Shown here piece by piece: positions 38,672 to 46,897 of a DNA stretch of 64,000 bases. Each line of letters begins with the position of its first letter. The stretch's first letter is position 1. A program made the translations under genes and the position numbers. This stretch comes from Massilia litorea. Its GTDB lineage: Bacteria; Pseudomonadota; Gammaproteobacteria; Burkholderiales; Burkholderiaceae_D. The stretch lies in assembly GCF_015101885.1 (NCBI RefSeq), contig NZ_CP062941.1, forward strand, positions 2,852,001 to 2,916,000. Direction: 5' to 3'. Under the pieces are notes generated by a model, which saw only the letters and a program-made list of their open reading frames with translations, did no database searches and had not been told where the DNA came from.

Positions 38672-40939
38672 TTAGAGTGCGAGTTTGCGCGGAATACTGA
38701 ATGAGAAGGTGGCGCCCTGGCCCTGCACGGAGTCGGCCCAGGCACGTCCGCCATGGCGCTCGACGATGCGGCGCACGTTGGCCAGGCCGATGCCGGTGCC
38801 CTGGAAGTCTTCCATGCGGTGCAGGCGCTGGAACACGCCGAACAGCTTGTGCACGTAATCCATGTTGAAGCCGGCGCCGTTGTCGGCGATGTGGAACACC
38901 GTTTCCTGCGCGTCCTGTTCGGACCAGATCCGGATCTGCGCCGGGTCGCGCTGGCCGCTGAATTTGATGGCGTTCGACAGCAGGTTCTGGACCGCCAGGT
39001 GCACGAAGGTCGGGTCGGCCGTGATGCGCGGCAGCGGCGCGATATCCCATTCGACATTGCGCTGGCCGATTTCGATGGCCAGCTTGTCGATGCAGGAGGC
39101 GACCAGCTTCGACATGTCGACTTCGACCGGACGCAAGGCCGCGCGGCCCATCTGCGAGAAGCTCAGCAGGTCGTCGACCAGCTTGCCGGCCAGGCGCGCC
39201 GATTCCTTGATGTTGGTGAGGAAGCGCTGGCGCATGGTCGTGTCTTCGCTGCCGGCGGACTCCAGCAGCAGGTCGGAGAAGCCGACGATGTGGCGCAGCG
39301 GCGCGCGCAGGTCGTGCGAGACCGAATACGAGAACGCTTCAAGTTCCTTGTTGGCGCGGCCGAGTTCCTCGGCCAGTTCGGCCATCTGCTCGGCGCGTTC
39401 GAGTGCGATGCCGAGCAGGGCGCTGCGGAACTCGCCCGTCAGTTCGATCTCGGCGACGTGCCAGGGCAGGCTGACGCCGTGGATGACCTCGCGCCATGTG
39501 GCAAAGCTGGTGCGCGGGGTCAGCGGCGCCGGAATGGACGCCATATCGGAAGCGCTGCCGGACGCCGTACCGGACGCCTCCTTCTCATGCGGGTTGCCCG
39601 CCCATTCGATCGTGTGCACGACCTCCGGACGGAACCACAGCAGGTAATGCTTGTGCAGGCGCGAGATCGGCATGGCCAGCAGGCCGCTGGCATTGCGCCG
39701 CAACGCAGCCGCGCCGGGATAGTCCTGCGAGAGCGCGTCGGTGTGATAGATCTCGCTGCCATGACCCTGCAATTCGAGCCAGGCCACCAGGTCTTCGATG
39801 GCCGCGGCGTCGGGCGTATCGCCATAGGTCAGCACCCGGTCGCCGGCCACGATGGCCACGCCGCCGGCGCGCGCGAAACGCAGCAGTTCGGGGAAGATGC
39901 CGCTCATGTTGTCGATGACGTCGGCGCCCTTGGTGAGATTGCCCAGCATCGCGACCATCATGCGCCGCACTTCCAGGCGGAACTGCAGTTCGCTGGCGTC
40001 CTCGCGCGATTCGATACACAGGGCGAGCACCTGGCCCAGCTGTTCGCAGGCCGTGCGCTTCTCGAAAGGCAGCGGGCAGGGCGTCTCGTTATGGCAGGAA
40101 ATCAGGCCCCAGAGCTTGCCCTTGACCATCAGCGAGACCGACATCGAGGCCAGGGTGCCCATGTTGCGCATGTATTGCAGGTGCACCGGCGAGACGCTGC
40201 GCAGGGCGGCGAAAGACAGGTCGTTGCGCTGCCCGGTCACCGGGTTTTGCGGCGGCACCAGCGGCGCCGGGACGTAGTTCGCGTCCTGGATCAGGCGGAT
40301 GCGCGAGAGCGCGTACAGGTCGCGCGCCTGGGACGGGATGTCCGAGGCCGGAAAGCGCTGGCCCATGTACGAGTGGTAGCCGTCTTCCTTCGACTCGGCC
40401 ATCACGTGGCCGTGGCCGTCGCGGTCGAACTGGTAGACCATGACGCGCCCGAAACCGCTGACCATGCGCACGTGGTGGGCGGCCAGTTCGGCGAGCGACT
40501 CGACCGACTGCTTCTCGTTAACCTTCAGCAGGAAGTCGCCCAGCAGCGGATACAGGTGGCGGTAGTCCAGCGGTTCGGCGCGCAGGGCGGCTTCGAACTC
40601 GAGCAGGACCAGGCCGTCCCATACGTGGCCGAGCACGTCGAAGTGGCGCTCGTTGATGGCGGCAGTGCACAGGTAGAGCGGACGGTTGCCGAGCTTGTCG
40701 CCCGGCAGGTCCTGGCTCAGGCCTTCGGCGGCGGCGCCGATCACCTCGGCCAGCGGCCGCCCGCAAGCGGCCTGCGCCTCGACGCCGATCCAGTGCGCCA
40801 GGTTGGCGCTGGCCTGCAAGACCTTGCCCTCCTGCGAGAGCGTCAGCAGGAAGCCGTGTGGCTGGATGCTGCCGGGAGTACGGATCGGTTCCCGGTCACA
40901 GCCGGACAGGTCGAGCGGTGCGGAAGAGGGTGGAGTCAT
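38672..40939 (-). CDS. Bacteriophytochrome (PAS-GAF-PHY-HisKA-HATPase)
   Basis: 755 aa red/far-red photoreceptor kinase. Biliverdin would attach to Cys14 in GCDREPIRTPGSIQPHG. The GAF domain has FPASDIPSQARDLY, SPVHLQYMRNMGT and LWGLISCHNETP; the second His of the usual CHH is Asn here. The PHY tongue motif PRTSF is present (PRTSFATWREVIHG). HisKA carries FSYSVSHDLRAPLRHIVGFS, and the HATPase LLSNAIKFSG and GTGIGLANVRR. The start at 40939 puts Cys14 at the normal place. No heme oxygenase (bphO) for making biliverdin is in the window. Confidence 0.94.
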   Translation of the reverse strand: MTPPSSAPLDLSGCDREPIRTPGSIQPHGFLLTLSQEGKVLQASANLAHWIGVEAQAACGRPLAEVIGAAAEGLSQDLPGDKLGNRPLYLCTAAINERHFDVLGHVWDGLVLLEFEAALRAEPLDYRHLYPLLGDFLLKVNEKQSVESLAELAAHHVRMVSGFGRVMVYQFDRDGHGHVMAESKEDGYHSYMGQRFPASDIPSQARDLYALSRIRLIQDANYVPAPLVPPQNPVTGQRNDLSFAALRSVSPVHLQYMRNMGTLASMSVSLMVKGKLWGLISCHNETPCPLPFEKRTACEQLGQVLALCIESREDASELQFRLEVRRMMVAMLGNLTKGADVIDNMSGIFPELLRFARAGGVAIVAGDRVLTYGDTPDAAAIEDLVAWLELQGHGSEIYHTDALSQDYPGAAALRRNASGLLAMPISRLHKHYLLWFRPEVVHTIEWAGNPHEKEASGTASGSASDMASIPAPLTPRTSFATWREVIHGVSLPWHVAEIELTGEFRSALLGIALERAEQMAELAEELGRANKELEAFSYSVSHDLRAPLRHIVGFSDLLLESAGSEDTTMRQRFLTNIKESARLAGKLVDDLLSFSQMGRAALRPVEVDMSKLVASCIDKLAIEIGQRNVEWDIAPLPRITADPTFVHLAVQNLLSNAIKFSGQRDPAQIRIWSEQDAQETVFHIADNGAGFNMDYVHKLFGVFQRLHRMEDFQGTGIGLANVRRIVERHGGRAWADSVQGQGATFSFSIPRKLAL

Positions 40940-41119
40940 GAGGCGCGAGCGGGGCACGGCTGGGTTGCAAAAGCAGTATTCTAGCGTGAAAGGCAAGGGC
41001 TGGTACGGGGCAATTGTGGGCGTTTTCGTGCACCCGCAACGCTGAGACGAAAGGCGAGTTTTTTTGGGTGGATCGGGGCTTGACCTTTTTTCAGGAGAGT
41101 GGATCTTCTGGCAAGGTTT

Positions 41120-41138
41120 GCGTGGGCAGTGCGGACGG
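41120..41138. repeat. Degenerate REP-like half element
   Basis: GCGTGGGCAGTGCGGACGG matches the inner arm of the repeat at 57166 (GCGTGGGCAGCGCGGACGG) with one change. Confidence 0.4.
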
Positions 41139-41185
41139 TTTGGGTTTATGATGACGCGTTATCCGCCACCGCAGCCCCTGCCCCA

Positions 41186-43090
41186 ATGAACAATCGACCC
41201 GCCGCCAGGAAGCCGTTGACCGAAGAGCAGCGCTTCCAGTACCTGATTTCCGGCATCAGCGACTACGCGATCTACATGCTCGATACGGAAGGCCACGTCA
41301 GCAGCTGGAATGCGGGCGCGCAGCGCTTCAAGGGCTACCTGGCGCCCGAAATCCTGGGCGAGCACTTCTCGCGCTTCTACACCCCCGAGGACCGGGCAAC
41401 GAACCTGCCGGAGCGCGCGCTGGCCGCGGCCTTGGCCGAGGGCAAGTACGAAGCCGAGGGCTGGCGCATGCGCCAGGACGGCACGCGCTTCTGGGCCAGC
41501 GTCGTGATCGACCCGATCTATGACGAGCATGGCACGCTGCTGGGCTACGCCAAGATCACGCGCGACATTACCGACAAGCGCCAGGCCGAACAGGCCCTGC
41601 GCGCCAGCGAAGAGCGCTTCCGCCTGCTGGTGCAGGGCGTGACCGATTATGCGATCTACATGCTCTCGCCCGAGGGCGAGGTGAGCAACTGGAACGTCGG
41701 CGCCGAACGCATCAAGGGCTACCAGGCCGACGAAATCGTGGGCCAGCATTTTTCGCGTTTCTATGCCGAGGAAGACCGCCTCGACGGCAAGCCGCAACGG
41801 GCGCTCGCCATTGCCTCGCGCGAAGGCCGCTACGAGGCCGAGGGCTGGCGCGTGCGCAAGGACGGCACCCGCTTCTGGGCGCACGTGGTGATCGACGCCA
41901 TCCGCGACGACATGGGCGAACTGATCGGCTTTGCCAAGATCACGCGCGACCTCACCGAAAAGAAGAAGGCCGACGCCGCGCTGGCCGAGGCGAATGCGGC
42001 CCTGTTCCAGGCACAGAAGATGGAGTCGATCGGCCAGCTGACCGGCGGCATCGCGCACGATTTCAACAACCTGCTGTCGGTGCTGGCCAGCGGCCTCGAG
42101 GTACTGAGCCTGGGGCGCGGCGTCAGTGCCGACGCCAAGACCTTCGACAGCATGCGCCGCGCCGTCGAGCGCGGGGCCACGCTCACCCAGCAGCTGCTTG
42201 CCTTTGCGCGCCAGCAGCCCTTGCAGCCTGAAACGCGCAGCGTGAACCGCCTCATTTCCGGTTTCGAATCGGTGCTGCGGCGCGCGGTGAACGCCTCGAT
42301 CGCGTTCACGGTCAAGCTCGAGCCGCAGGTGCGCACCACCGTCATCGACAGCGCGCGCTTCGAGTCGGCCATCCTGAACCTGGTCGTCAACGCGCGCGAC
42401 GCCATGCCCGACGGCGGAGACCTGCAGATCGAGACGGCCAACGTCGACCTCGCCGAGCGCGAAGTAGGTGGACTGGCGCCGGGTCCCTATGTTCGGGTGA
42501 CGGTGACCGATACCGGTACCGGCATGTCGCCCGAGACCGCAGCACGCGCCTTCGAACCCTTCTATACGACCAAGGAAGTGGGTAAAGGCACGGGCCTGGG
42601 CCTGTCGCAGGTCTACGGCTTCATCAAGCAGTCCGGCGGCGAAGTCGTGATCGGCAGCTCGCCCGGCGAAGGCACGGCGATCAGCATCTTCCTGCCTGCC
42701 GCGCCCGGGCAGGACGGCGGCACGCACCAGGATACGACCGAGCTGGTGCTGATCGTCGAGGACGAACCCGACCTGATGGACGTCGCTTCGGCGCTCTACA
42801 TCAGCATGGGCTATGAAGTCGTCACCGCCTCGAATGCTTCGGAAGCCTTGAGCCTGCTGGCCAGCCGTAAGGTCGACATCCTGTTCACCGATGTCATCAT
42901 GCCCGGCATGAACGGCATCGAGCTGGCGACCTACGCAAGCGAGCACTATCCTGAGGTGAAGATCATCCTCGCCTCCGGCTATCCGCTGCCGGCCCTGATC
43001 CTCGAGAACGCGAACCTGGATGACTTCGCCTTCGTCGGCAAGCCGTATCGTTTGTCGGACCTGGCGCGCGCCCTGCGCACGGCCGCCTGA
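41186..43090 (+). CDS. Hybrid sensor kinase (PAS-PAS-HisKA-HATPase-REC)
   Basis: 634 aa, soluble. Two closely similar PAS domains (about residues 15-135 and 140-260) share DYAIYMLxxEGxVSxWNxGAxRxKGY, here abbreviated, and so arose by internal duplication. HisKA: GGIAHDFNNLLSVLASGLEV; HATPase: NLVVNARDAMPDGG and GKGTGLGLSQVYGFIKQSGG; C-terminal receiver: LVLIVEDEPDLMDV and [16 protein letters not shown]. The catalytic half is a paralogue of the kinases at 36503 and 46897. The ATG at 41186 starts just before the first PAS domain. Likely partner in the phytochrome neighbourhood, but no direct output is visible. Confidence 0.9.
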   Translation: MNNRPAARKPLTEEQRFQYLISGISDYAIYMLDTEGHVSSWNAGAQRFKGYLAPEILGEHFSRFYTPEDRATNLPERALAAALAEGKYEAEGWRMRQDGTRFWASVVIDPIYDEHGTLLGYAKITRDITDKRQAEQALRASEERFRLLVQGVTDYAIYMLSPEGEVSNWNVGAERIKGYQADEIVGQHFSRFYAEEDRLDGKPQRALAIASREGRYEAEGWRVRKDGTRFWAHVVIDAIRDDMGELIGFAKITRDLTEKKKADAALAEANAALFQAQKMESIGQLTGGIAHDFNNLLSVLASGLEVLSLGRGVSADAKTFDSMRRAVERGATLTQQLLAFARQQPLQPETRSVNRLISGFESVLRRAVNASIAFTVKLEPQVRTTVIDSARFESAILNLVVNARDAMPDGGDLQIETANVDLAEREVGGLAPGPYVRVTVTDTGTGMSPETAARAFEPFYTTKEVGKGTGLGLSQVYGFIKQSGGEVVIGSSPGEGTAISIFLPAAPGQDGGTHQDTTELVLIVEDEPDLMDVASALYISMGYEVVTASNASEALSLLASRKVDILFTDVIMPGMNGIELATYASEHYPEVKIILASGYPLPALILENANLDDFAFVGKPYRLSDLARALRTAA

Positions 43091-43103
43091 GGCTGCGCTC
43101 GCC

Positions 43104-44060
43104 ATGGCGTTGCACATCGCCACGCCGCTGCTGCCCTCGAACGCCTTCGACCCCGGGCCGGGGCAACAGGTCTGGCTGAAGATGGAGGCGCTGCAGCCGA
43201 GCGGCTCCTTCAAACTGCGCGGCATCGGCCACGCCTGTGAAGTGTATGCCGCACGCGGGGCAGGCCGCATCGTCGCCTCGTCCGGCGGGAATGCCGGCCT
43301 GGCGGCGGCCCATGCGGCGCGCCGGCTCGGCCTGCCGGCCCTGGTCGTGGTGCCGCAAACGACCAGCGGACGCGCCCGCGCCCTGCTGGCGCGGGAAGGC
43401 GCGCAGGTCTGCGTGCACGGCATCTCCTTTCAAGAGGCGAACGCGTACGCGCAGTCGCTGCTCGGCCCGCAGGACGCCTTCATTCACCCCTTCGACGATC
43501 CGCTGCTGTGGGAAGGCCACGCCGGCATGATCGACGAAGTGGCGGACGCCGGCCTGCGCCCGGATGCGGTCGTGCTCTCGGTCGGCGGGGGCGGGCTGCT
43601 CAGCGGCGTGGTGGCCGGCCTGCGGCGCCAGGGATGGAATGACCTGCCCGTGTTCGCGGTGGAGACCGCAGGTGCCGATTCCTATGCGCAGTCGCTGGCG
43701 GCGGGCGAACGCATCGAACTGCCGGCAATCAACAGCATCGCCACTTCGCTCGGCGCCCGTAAAGTGTCGGAGCATGCCTTCGCGCTGGCGCGCACGCACC
43801 CGATCACGCCGGTCGTGGTGACGGACGGGGAGGCGGTCGCGGCCTGCCTGCGCTTCATGGACGAGCACCGCGTCGTCGTCGAGCCGGCCTGCGGCGCCGC
43901 GCTGGCGCTGGCCTGGCGTCCCGGCGGCCCGCTGGCCGCGTTCGACAAGGTCCTCGTCATCGTCTGCGGCGGCGCGACCGCCACCGTGGCGCAGCTCCAG
44001 GCGTGGGGGGCGCAGCTGAACGTTCAGAGCGCAAACAGGATGTCGGAAACGCGCTCGTAG
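43104..44060 (+). CDS. PLP-dependent serine/threonine dehydratase
   Basis: 318 aa fold-type II PLP enzyme. The Schiff-base Lys is in QPSGSFKLRGIG, the cofactor ring is held by SSGGNAGLA, and the phosphate-binding loop is SVGGGGLLSGVV. It deaminates L-serine or L-threonine to pyruvate or 2-oxobutyrate; the lack of an ACT regulatory domain favours a catabolic serine/threonine dehydratase. The ATG at 43104 is 13 bases after the kinase stop. The 3' end overlaps the convergent lipase gene by 37 bases. Confidence 0.87.
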   Translation: MALHIATPLLPSNAFDPGPGQQVWLKMEALQPSGSFKLRGIGHACEVYAARGAGRIVASSGGNAGLAAAHAARRLGLPALVVVPQTTSGRARALLAREGAQVCVHGISFQEANAYAQSLLGPQDAFIHPFDDPLLWEGHAGMIDEVADAGLRPDAVVLSVGGGGLLSGVVAGLRRQGWNDLPVFAVETAGADSYAQSLAAGERIELPAINSIATSLGARKVSEHAFALARTHPITPVVVTDGEAVAACLRFMDEHRVVVEPACGAALALAWRPGGPLAAFDKVLVIVCGGATATVAQLQAWGAQLNVQSANRMSETRS

Positions 44061-45205
44061 ATCGGTTCCGCCGATGGTCCCTCGTGCGGCCAGTCCAGGA
44101 CGTCGAAGTGGTCGTAGCCGCGGTAAGTCCCGAGGTAATTCCAGATGCCGGGCACCGGGGTGCCGTCGAAGTCGCGCACCGGGTGCCCGGCGGGGGCGCG
44201 CATGCTGCTGGTATTGACCACGCCGTCGTTGGCGAACCAGCTGCTGTCGATGCGCACCCGGCCCGGCCCATCCTGGGTATAGCCGCCCATCCCGTGCTGC
44301 AGCATCGAGGGCACGATCCATTCCCCGGCATAGGTTTTGTAATAGGCGAACATGTCGCTGCGCGGGTACTGGTAGCGGCGGTTCTGGAGCGGCGCGATGC
44401 GGCGGTCGGTGGCGTTGCAGCAGGGCGCGCCGGCTTCGGTCGCCTGGGTGCCGACCGAAAAATAATGCACCCGGGGCGAGGTGCGCGCCCAGGCATTGAA
44501 GCTGCGCGCGCCGTCCGGGGCCAGTTCCCAGTTGGCGAGATCGGCGAGCAGCCAGTCGCGCAGCGGCGAGCGCAGATCGGGCAGGATGTCGAGCACGGCG
44601 TCGCGCAGGGTGGTGCCGTTGTGCGGCGCCGAGATGGTGGTGACGCTGCGGATCCACCCGGGCTTGCCGCCCCGGTACAGTTCGCCGTCGCCGCCCTGCG
44701 GGTCGCCGTGCTCCAGCAGTTCGACCAGGGCGCGGATGGTGGTGCCGCCCTGGCTATGGCCGATCATGTGCAGCGGGTGCTGCGCGTCCCAGGGCGGATA
44801 CAGCGCCGGCGGGTAACCCATCGGATTGTGCTGCGGGTCGGCCGCCCAGCAGGCGGGCGCTTTCCCGAGGCGGCCGGCCGCCGCGTGGCGCGCGCCGTAA
44901 TCGGCGCAGCCCCCTTTGATCTGCGCATACAGTTCGGCCGCCCGTTCGCGGTTGCTGGCGATCGCGCCGACGACGGCGGTGAAGACCGTGTGCGGGCCCT
45001 TGTAGGTGCGCAGGTGGGCGGCGAGGTCGCCGTAGCCGCCCCAGTACAGGAAGCCGCTGCGCGGAAACCGGTCGGGACCGAAGCCGAGGAAACCGTGCAC
45101 CAGCACGACCGGATCGTTGTTGGCGGCGCGGGCGCTGCCGTCCAGCAGGGCCAGCTGGGCCAGCACCATGAACAGCGTGGCGAACAGGATCCGGGACAGG
45201 CGCAT
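44024..45205 (-). CDS. Secreted lipase (family I.5-like)
   Basis: 393 aa with a signal peptide (MRLSRILFATLFMVLAQLAL, cleavage near SARA). The oxyanion region is DPVVLVHGFLGFG and the nucleophile elbow HMIGHSQGG. The Asp in WFANDGVVNTSSMRAP and the His in GYDHFDVLDW match the Asp and His of Geobacillus/Staphylococcus-type lipases, which also bind zinc. Cys pairs (PCCNATD) suggest a disulfide in the exported protein. Substrates are probably triacylglycerols or esters. A neighbouring gene on the same strand encodes another exported hydrolase. Confidence 0.84.
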   Translation of the reverse strand: MRLSRILFATLFMVLAQLALLDGSARAANNDPVVLVHGFLGFGPDRFPRSGFLYWGGYGDLAAHLRTYKGPHTVFTAVVGAIASNRERAAELYAQIKGGCADYGARHAAAGRLGKAPACWAADPQHNPMGYPPALYPPWDAQHPLHMIGHSQGGTTIRALVELLEHGDPQGGDGELYRGGKPGWIRSVTTISAPHNGTTLRDAVLDILPDLRSPLRDWLLADLANWELAPDGARSFNAWARTSPRVHYFSVGTQATEAGAPCCNATDRRIAPLQNRRYQYPRSDMFAYYKTYAGEWIVPSMLQHGMGGYTQDGPGRVRIDSSWFANDGVVNTSSMRAPAGHPVRDFDGTPVPGIWNYLGTYRGYDHFDVLDWPHEGPSAEPIYERVSDILFAL

Positions 45206-45337
45206 GGAGCACTCCGAAGGGGCGATGGCCTCATTGTCGGAGTGGGCAGGGCTGCAGCGTTTGCGCCAGGTCGAGCCCGCGCAAGAAAGACGCCGGCGGC
45301 GCAACGGATGAGTGCGCCGCCAGCTTGACTAAAAGGC

Positions 45338-46606
45338 TTATTGTGCCGTCGGGGCCGCCTTGGCCGTCGGCACGGCGCTGCCACCCACCGCGCCCGGCGC
45401 GTTCGGATCGGCCGGCGCCGCGATCGAGGCCGTCATGCTGGCCTTCTCGGCGGCGTCGACGCGGTTGCCGTTCCAGACCACATAGTCGTCGATCGAATAC
45501 AGTTTGCAGGGCTGGCTGCTCTTGGCCGAGCAGGTGGCCAGCGCGCGCGCGTCCGGCGCCTCGCCTTCCTCGGCCCAGGTCCAGGCGCCGGATGGCGACA
45601 CGGCAAAGGCGCGCGGCGTCATCTTGGTCAGGTAGTCGGCATAGGCGCGGCGCCCGTTTTCCGAGAGAAAGGGCACGGCCTCGATATCGTCGATTTTCGC
45701 GAAATCGGTGCGCGGCGGGGTCGGCGGCGCGGGTACGTCGTACAGCACCTCGGTCGGCATGCCGACGCCCTTCAGGAAGCGCATCGTGTCGTCCAGCCAG
45801 ATCTTTTCGCCGTCGCGGCTGGCGAGCATGCCGTGGGCGTCGCGCTTGAACGAAGGGAATTCGACCAGGCGCGCCTTGCCGCCGGCCTGGGCATATGCTT
45901 CGTGCAGGCGGTTTGCAAGGTCGGGCCCGAACAGCGAATCGTTTTCGCCATACATCCACAGGCTCGGCACCTTGCTGTTGGCGCCGTATTCGGCAAAGGC
46001 CGACACCAGCGCCGAGCGCCAGGCGCAGCGGTCGCTGTCGTCGCGCAGGCCGCCGGCAAAATTGATCAGGCCGCGCACGCCGGGCAGTTCCTGGGTGCCG
46101 AGCGCCATCGTCGCCAGGCCGCCATACGACTGGCCGGCCACGACGATGTGGGCGCCGTCGACCCAGGACTGGGCCCGTGCGAACTCGAGGGTCGAGCGGA
46201 TGTCCTCGGCCTGCAGGTAGCCGTTGGTCTTCATGTCGCAGCCGCGGTCGCGGTAGCGCCCGGTCGAATTGGCGAAACCCTGGCGCATCGGCACCATCAC
46301 CGCATAGCCGCGCTTCACGAACGCCGCGGCCATGTGATAAAAGCGGTCGCGCGGCTGGGCGCTCGGACGGCCCGGGTCCTTGCCGTGGTTGATGACCAGC
46401 AGCGGGAACGGTCCGGGACCGTTCGGGCGGAATACGGTCGTCTCCAGCATCGCGCGGTTTTCATCGCCGGCCGGCACCTGTACGATCTGCTCGTTCATCC
46501 GGTAGTCGAGCTTCAGTTCCTGCTCGATCGCGATCCCTGGCAACATGGCCATGGCGGCGAGCAGGGCGGCGGTGATCTTGCGAACGGTAGGGCGAACTCT
46601 AAACAT
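45338..46606 (-). CDS. Exported alpha/beta hydrolase (dienelactone hydrolase / S9-like)
   Basis: 422 aa. An N-terminal signal peptide (VRKITAALLAAMAMLPGIAI) is followed by an alpha/beta-hydrolase domain. Nucleophile elbow VVAGQSYGGLAT, acid in WMYGENDSLFG and His in KRDAHGML form the likely triad; PLLVINHGKDPGR supplies the oxyanion loop. After about residue 290 there is an additional region with a sequence pattern I do not recognise, ending in an Ala/Pro-rich tail. The substrate is unknown. It is divergent from the membrane sensor kinase. Confidence 0.8.
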   Translation of the reverse strand: MFRVRPTVRKITAALLAAMAMLPGIAIEQELKLDYRMNEQIVQVPAGDENRAMLETTVFRPNGPGPFPLLVINHGKDPGRPSAQPRDRFYHMAAAFVKRGYAVMVPMRQGFANSTGRYRDRGCDMKTNGYLQAEDIRSTLEFARAQSWVDGAHIVVAGQSYGGLATMALGTQELPGVRGLINFAGGLRDDSDRCAWRSALVSAFAEYGANSKVPSLWMYGENDSLFGPDLANRLHEAYAQAGGKARLVEFPSFKRDAHGMLASRDGEKIWLDDTMRFLKGVGMPTEVLYDVPAPPTPPRTDFAKIDDIEAVPFLSENGRRAYADYLTKMTPRAFAVSPSGAWTWAEEGEAPDARALATCSAKSSQPCKLYSIDDYVVWNGNRVDAAEKASMTASIAAPADPNAPGAVGGSAVPTAKAAPTAQ

Positions 46607-46670
46607 GGGAGACTCTGGAATGCCTGCCGGTGTGACAGAATTGCTGATCGGAATGAATTGATTCTAGGCA

Positions 46671-46685
46671 CCTCGACAGTCGAGG
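46671..46685. promoter_or_regulatory. Perfect 15-bp palindrome in a divergent promoter region (possible operator)
   Basis: CCTCGAC-A-GTCGAGG, a perfect inverted repeat in the 290 base gap between the exported hydrolase (-) and the membrane sensor kinase (+). It adjoins an AT-rich stretch (about 46690-46830) that is unusual in this GC-rich window and probably holds the promoters. Confidence 0.35.
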
Positions 46686-46735
46686 GCAATATCCGTTTCG
46701 GCAATTCCAGAGCTAAATTTTTGTGTGTGGTTAAG

Positions 46736-46897
46736 ATGTTTATTTATGTCCATATTGAACAGGCTGAACGGGACCTCAAACGCCTGCAGGAGCATGATTT
46801 AAAAGGAAATATTGCAGATTTTTCAGCTGTCGCTCCGGCCGCTGCCGGAGCGCAAACGTGCGCCCCAGAACGCGCCCGTCGTCATAGGGAGATGTGA
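46736..46897 (+). CDS. Possible small ORF overlapping the sensor kinase start
   Basis: 53 codons from ATG 46736. The N-terminal part is AT-rich and encodes an amphipathic stretch (IEQAERDLKRLQEHDLKG). The stop codon overlaps the kinase start in TGATG. There is no clear ribosome-binding site before its own ATG, so it may be a leader ORF or chance. No homology is recognised. Confidence 0.22.
   Translation: MFIYVHIEQAERDLKRLQEHDLKGNIADFSAVAPAAAGAQTCAPERARRHREM

Noticed and set aside
38753..40984. A 743-codon plus-strand frame opposite the bacteriophytochrome
   Set aside because: Shadow of the phytochrome gene; low-complexity translation, no ribosome-binding site or motif.
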